From positions 1-7,784 of the forward strand of contig NZ_PTQZ01000069.1 in assembly GCF_002943415.1 (NCBI RefSeq): DNA of 7,784 nucleotides, read 5' to 3'. The DNA is from Amnimonas aquatica. Lineage in GTDB: Bacteria; Pseudomonadota; Gammaproteobacteria; Pseudomonadales; Moraxellaceae. Below the pieces are notes generated by a model that saw nothing but the letters and a program-made list of their open reading frames with translations, was not told where the DNA came from and made no database searches. Within the stretch, counting starts at the first letter, position 1. Each line of letters begins with the position of its first letter. Below are positions 4,555 through 7,784 of the stretch, in pieces. The position numbers and the translations under genes were made by a program.

Positions 4555-6672
4555 TCAACCCTGGGTCAGGCGCCCCTGCGAGCCCAGGCTCGACACCAGG
4601 CGCACCTGCTTGCTGTCCGGCACTTCGTTGTACGAGAGCACATGCAGCGACGGGATGCTGCGGCGGATAAACCGCGCAAGCCAGGACCTCACCGAGGGCG
4701 AGACCAGCAGCACGGCCGGCTGGCCCGCTGCTTCCTGGCGTCTGGCGTAATCCGCCAGCCCCTGCTGCATGCGCTCGGCCAGTCCGGGCTCCAGCCCGAC
4801 CGCGCCCGCGCCGCCTCTGAGGCTGTTCAGCAAGATCTGTTCCAACTCCGAATCCAGCACCATGGCCGGCAACTCTTCTTCCAAGCCGTTGATTTCCTGA
4901 ATAATCATTCGACCAAGCGCAATGCGGACGCCTTCCAGCAATTCGTCAGGATTCTTGCTTCGCGGCGCCTGCTCCGCCAAAGATTCGGCGATCAGGCGCA
5001 GGCTGCGGATCGATACGCCCTCTTTGAGCAGGTTCTGCAGCACGCGCACCACCACGCTCAGCGGCAGCTGCTTGGGCACCAGGCTGTCGACCAGGCGCGG
5101 ATCTGTCTGCGCCAGCCGGTCGAGCAGCTGCTGCACTTCCTCGTGGCCGAGCAGCTCGTGCGCGAAATGACGGATGATCTGGCTCAGGTGGGTGGCGATC
5201 ACGGTACCGTTGTCGACCACGGTGTAGCCCAGCGCCTGCGCCTGGTCGCGCAGCGACGGATCGATCCACACCGCTTCCATGCCGAAGGCCGGGTCCTTGG
5301 TGGCGATACCGGGCAGGCTGCCGTGCACCTGGCCCGGATTGATGGCCAGCTCCATGCCCGGCTGGATCTCGCCGCTGGCGACGGCGTCGCCGAGCACCAG
5401 CAGGCGGTAGCCGGTCGGCGCCATGTCGAGGTTGTCGCGAATGTGCACCGGCTGCACCAGGAAGCCGAGGTCGCGCGAGAGCTTCTTGCGCACACCGGTG
5501 ATGCGGCCGATCAGCTCGCCGCCCTGGGTGCGGTCGACCAGCGGAATCAGGCGGTAGCCGACCTCCAGGCCGAGCACGTCATTCTGGGTCACATCGTCCC
5601 ACTGGATCTCGGCCGGCTGCTGCGGCACCTGCGCCGCCAGGTCGCCACCCTCGCCGGCCAGCAGCACCTCGGGGCCTTCGTCGCGCGTCTGCACCAGCCA
5701 GCCGCCGGCGAAACAGGCACCGGCCAGCAGCAGGAACACCAGGTGCGGCATGCCCGGAATGACCCCGACGATGAACAGCACGATGCCCGACAGGTAGAGC
5801 ACGCGCGGGTTGTCCAGCATCTGCCCGACCACCTGCGCACTCATGGTCTCGGTGCGCGAAATGCGGGTGACGATGATGGCCACCGCGATCGACAGCAGCA
5901 GCGCCGGGATCTGCGCCACCAGGCCGTCGCCGATGCTGAGCAGCACGTAGTATTCGGCCGCCGTCGCCGCGCTCAGGTCGTGCTGCATCATGCCGATGAC
6001 CATGCCACCGACCAGGTTGATGAGCAGGATCAGGATGGCGGCGATGGCATCGCCCTTGACGAACTTGCTGGCGCCGTCCATGGCACCGTAGAAGTCGGAC
6101 TCGATGCGCACGTCTTCGCGGCGCTTGCGCGCTTCGTCCTGCGAGATGATGCCGGCGTTGAGGTCGGCGTCGATGGCCATCTGCTTGCCCGGCATGGCGT
6201 CGAGGGTGAAGCGCGCGGTCACTTCCGAGACACGGCCGGCGCCCTTGGTCACCACCATGAAGTTGATGATCACCAGAATGGCGAAGACCACAATGCCGAC
6301 CGCGAAATTGCCGCCGATGATGAAGTGGCCGAAGGCCTCGATGACCTGGCCGGCGGCGCCCGGGCCCTGGTGGCCCTCCATCAGCACCACGCGCGTCGAG
6401 GCCACGTTCAGGCCCAGGCGCAGCAGCGTGGCGACCAGCAGCACGGTCGGGAAGGCGCTGAAGTCCATGGGCCGCTGCACGTAGATCACCGCGAACAGGA
6501 TCATCAGCGAGAGCATGATGTTGAAGGTGAAGAACAGGTCGAGCAGGAAGGTCGGCAGCGGCACCACCAGCATGCCGAGCAGCGCCAGGATCAGCAGCAG
6601 GATGCCCAGCCCGCTCCGCGTCAGGTCGCGCACGGTGGCCAGCATGTTTGCGGAGAAATCGTTCTGCTTCAT
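4555..6672 (-). CDS. flhA: FlhA, flagellar type III export gate protein
   Basis: FlhA is the large inner-membrane subunit of the flagellar export apparatus. Its membrane half couples export to the proton motive force, and its cytoplasmic ring docks chaperone-substrate complexes. At 705 residues it has the normal family length. The N-terminal half (about residues 20-325) holds roughly eight hydrophobic segments. Between them is the FHIPEP-family signature around residues 143-172 (TKGAGRVSEVTARF, then LDAMPGKQMAIDADLNAG). The motif KFVKGDAIA carries D208, matching the essential membrane aspartate of Salmonella FlhA. A linker rich in Q, P and E (about 330-357) leads into the cytoplasmic domain (WDDV to the end). 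The ATG at 6672 is 2 nt after the flhB stop, with AGGA about 9 nt upstream inside flhB. Residues about 572-601 are encoded by unusually AT-rich codons (see findings). The next gene, flhF, begins 51 nt after the stop. Confidence 0.98.
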   Translation of the reverse strand: MKQNDFSANMLATVRDLTRSGLGILLLILALLGMLVVPLPTFLLDLFFTFNIMLSLMILFAVIYVQRPMDFSAFPTVLLVATLLRLGLNVASTRVVLMEGHQGPGAAGQVIEAFGHFIIGGNFAVGIVVFAILVIINFMVVTKGAGRVSEVTARFTLDAMPGKQMAIDADLNAGIISQDEARKRREDVRIESDFYGAMDGASKFVKGDAIAAILILLINLVGGMVIGMMQHDLSAATAAEYYVLLSIGDGLVAQIPALLLSIAVAIIVTRISRTETMSAQVVGQMLDNPRVLYLSGIVLFIVGVIPGMPHLVFLLLAGACFAGGWLVQTRDEGPEVLLAGEGGDLAAQVPQQPAEIQWDDVTQNDVLGLEVGYRLIPLVDRTQGGELIGRITGVRKKLSRDLGFLVQPVHIRDNLDMAPTGYRLLVLGDAVASGEIQPGMELAINPGQVHGSLPGIATKDPAFGMEAVWIDPSLRDQAQALGYTVVDNGTVIATHLSQIIRHFAHELLGHEEVQQLLDRLAQTDPRLVDSLVPKQLPLSVVVRVLQNLLKEGVSIRSLRLIAESLAEQAPRSKNPDELLEGVRIALGRMIIQEINGLEEELPAMVLDSELEQILLNSLRGGAGAVGLEPGLAERMQQGLADYARRQEAAGQPAVLLVSPSVRSWLARFIRRSIPSLHVLSYNEVPDSKQVRLVSSLGSQGRLTQG

Positions 6673-6674
6673 GA

Positions 6675-7784
6675 TCAGTGGTCCTGTCCGCGGTCCGTTT
6701 CATGGCCCTTGAGGTATTGCGCATCCACCAGCGGTTCGGGCACGGCCGGAATGTCTCCGCCCATGGCCTCCCACTGCTTGAGCTGGTAGACGTAGGTCAG
6801 TATCTGCGCCACCGCCAGGTAGAGCCCGGCGGGAATTTCCCGGTCCAGCTCGCAGCTGGCGTAGATGGCGCGCGCCAGCCGCGGCGAAGCCACCAGCGGC
6901 ACCTTGTGCTCGCCGCCGATCTCGCGGATGCGTGCGGCGATCTCGTCAATGCCCTTGGCCACCACCACCGGCGCGCCACCCTTGCCCTGGTCATAGCGCA
7001 GCGCCACGGCATAGTGGGTGGGGTTGGTCACGATCACGTCGGCCTGCGGCACCTTTTCCATCATGCGGCGGCGCGAAGCCTCCATCTGCATCTGGCGGAT
7101 GCGGCCCTTGACCTCGGGGCGGCCCTCGGACTCCTTGTGCTCGTCCTTGATCTCCTGCCGGGTCATGCGCAGCTGCTTCTTGTGGTTGAACAGCTGCCAG
7201 GGCACGTCGATGAGCGCGATCACCGCCAGCGGCAGGCTGACCACCAGGAAGAACCACACCAGCATGCGCCCGCTGCTCAGCATGGCCTGCTCAGGCGACT
7301 GCAGCGACAGGCCGAGGATGTCGTCGACCAGGCCGGTCATGAGGAACCAGGCGACGCCGCCGATGACCAGCACCTTGAGCACCGACTTCACCAGCTCGAC
7401 CAGGCTCTGCATGGAGAACAGCCGGCCGATGCCCTTGATCGGGTCCAGCTTCTCGAACTTGAACGACAGCGAGAAAGTGGCGCCGCCAAGCATCACCGAG
7501 GCCCCAAGTGCAGCGATGAAGCAGACCAGGAACAGCGGCCAGAGCAGCACCAGTGCCTCGAGCATGAACTGGCCGAAGAGCACCGGCAGCTGCCAGGGAT
7601 CGCGCGTGGTCAGCACCTGCGCCGAGAAGGCGTGCTTGAGCAGCTGCAGGAAGCCCTGGGCGAAATGCCCGCCGAGCACGAACAGCAGGCCGGCGGCGGC
7701 GATGGTGACCAGCATGGTCGAGAGCTCGCGCGAACGCGCCACCTGGCCCTTGCGGCGGGCATCCTCGAGCTTTTTCGCGGTCGG
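6675..7784 (-). CDS. flhB: FlhB, flagellar type III export gate and substrate-specificity switch (5' end cut by window edge)
   Basis: FlhB is the inner-membrane export-gate protein that switches flagellar export from rod/hook to filament substrates after self-cleavage. The visible part is 369 residues ending in TGA at 6675-6677. It opens at the edge with PTAKKLEDARRKGQVARSRE, the classic FlhB N-terminal segment, so only about 13 residues should be missing. Hydrophobic segments lie near visible residues 25-42, 75-99, 128-152 and 174-196, followed by a charged linker rich in K, R and E. The autocleavage motif NPTH is intact at visible residues 254-257 (DNA 7025-7014), with the usual YAVALRY after it and a conserved FlhB C-terminal domain to about residue 335. 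The stop is 2 nt from the flhA start, so the two are probably translationally coupled. A GTG at 7742 is an internal valine, not the start. Family assignment is secure. Confidence 0.97.
   Translation of the reverse strand, partial: PTAKKLEDARRKGQVARSRELSTMLVTIAAAGLLFVLGGHFAQGFLQLLKHAFSAQVLTTRDPWQLPVLFGQFMLEALVLLWPLFLVCFIAALGASVMLGGATFSLSFKFEKLDPIKGIGRLFSMQSLVELVKSVLKVLVIGGVAWFLMTGLVDDILGLSLQSPEQAMLSSGRMLVWFFLVVSLPLAVIALIDVPWQLFNHKKQLRMTRQEIKDEHKESEGRPEVKGRIRQMQMEASRRRMMEKVPQADVIVTNPTHYAVALRYDQGKGGAPVVVAKGIDEIAARIREIGGEHKVPLVASPRLARAIYASCELDREIPAGLYLAVAQILTYVYQLKQWEAMGGDIPAVPEPLVDAQYLKGHETDRGQDH

Noticed and set aside
3163..6789. A plus-strand open frame of more than 1,200 codons
   Set aside because: It lies antisense to flhF and flhA, has low-complexity composition rich in H, Q, R and A, and shows no family motif. 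Such frames arise from third-position GC bias opposite real genes.
7740..7742. GTG at 7742 as the flhB start
   Set aside because: The frame continues upstream with the conserved FlhB N-terminal sequence, so this is an internal valine and the gene is cut by the window edge.
1..7784. Sigma-28 or sigma-54 promoters, rho-independent terminators, tRNA genes, CRISPR arrays or insertion sequences
   Set aside because: Looking by eye for TAAA/GCCGATAA, TGGCAC/TTGC, GC stems with T-runs, direct repeats and transposase motifs gave nothing convincing. Gaps between genes are at most 51 nt.

Overview
The window is a compact, entirely minus-strand flagellar operon from a GC-rich gammaproteobacterium with, most likely, a polar flagellum. 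The evidence is the gene order flhB-flhA-flhF-fleN-fliA followed by a MotC/MotD-type stator pair, the order used in Pseudomonas, Shewanella and Xanthomonadales relatives. The pairing of FlhF with FleN (FlhG) points the same way, since these proteins set the site and number of polar flagella. No genus can be named from the sequence alone.

Layout in the direction of transcription, from high to low coordinates: flhB (enters from the right edge, lacking only its first dozen or so codons, to 6675); flhA (6672-4555); flhF (4503-3373); fleN (3348-2521); fliA (2527-1790); motC (1777-998); motD (994-146); and the first 38 codons of an unrecognised gene (115 to the left edge). The gaps are 2, 51 and 24 nt, then a 7-nt overlap, then 12, 3 and 30 nt. 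One polycistronic message with translational coupling is therefore likely. I found no terminator and no convincing promoter, and no stretch over 300 bases lacks a gene.

The products work together. FlhA and FlhB are the two large export-gate subunits of the flagellar type III secretion system. FlhF and FleN control the pole and the flagellar number. FliA is sigma-28, which switches on late flagellar and chemotaxis genes. MotC and MotD form a stator unit that powers rotation.

Most of this is ordinary. The parts worth a second look are: (1) an FlhF whose G-domain motifs are degenerate at several positions; (2) a FleN that cannot carry an N-terminal FlhF-activating helix; (3) an A7 tract in the linker of flhF where a one-base slip either way truncates the protein; (4) no cheYZAB genes between fliA and motC; (5) a low-GC patch inside flhA; (6) the unidentified gene at the left edge. 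I see no evidence of a wholly new system.
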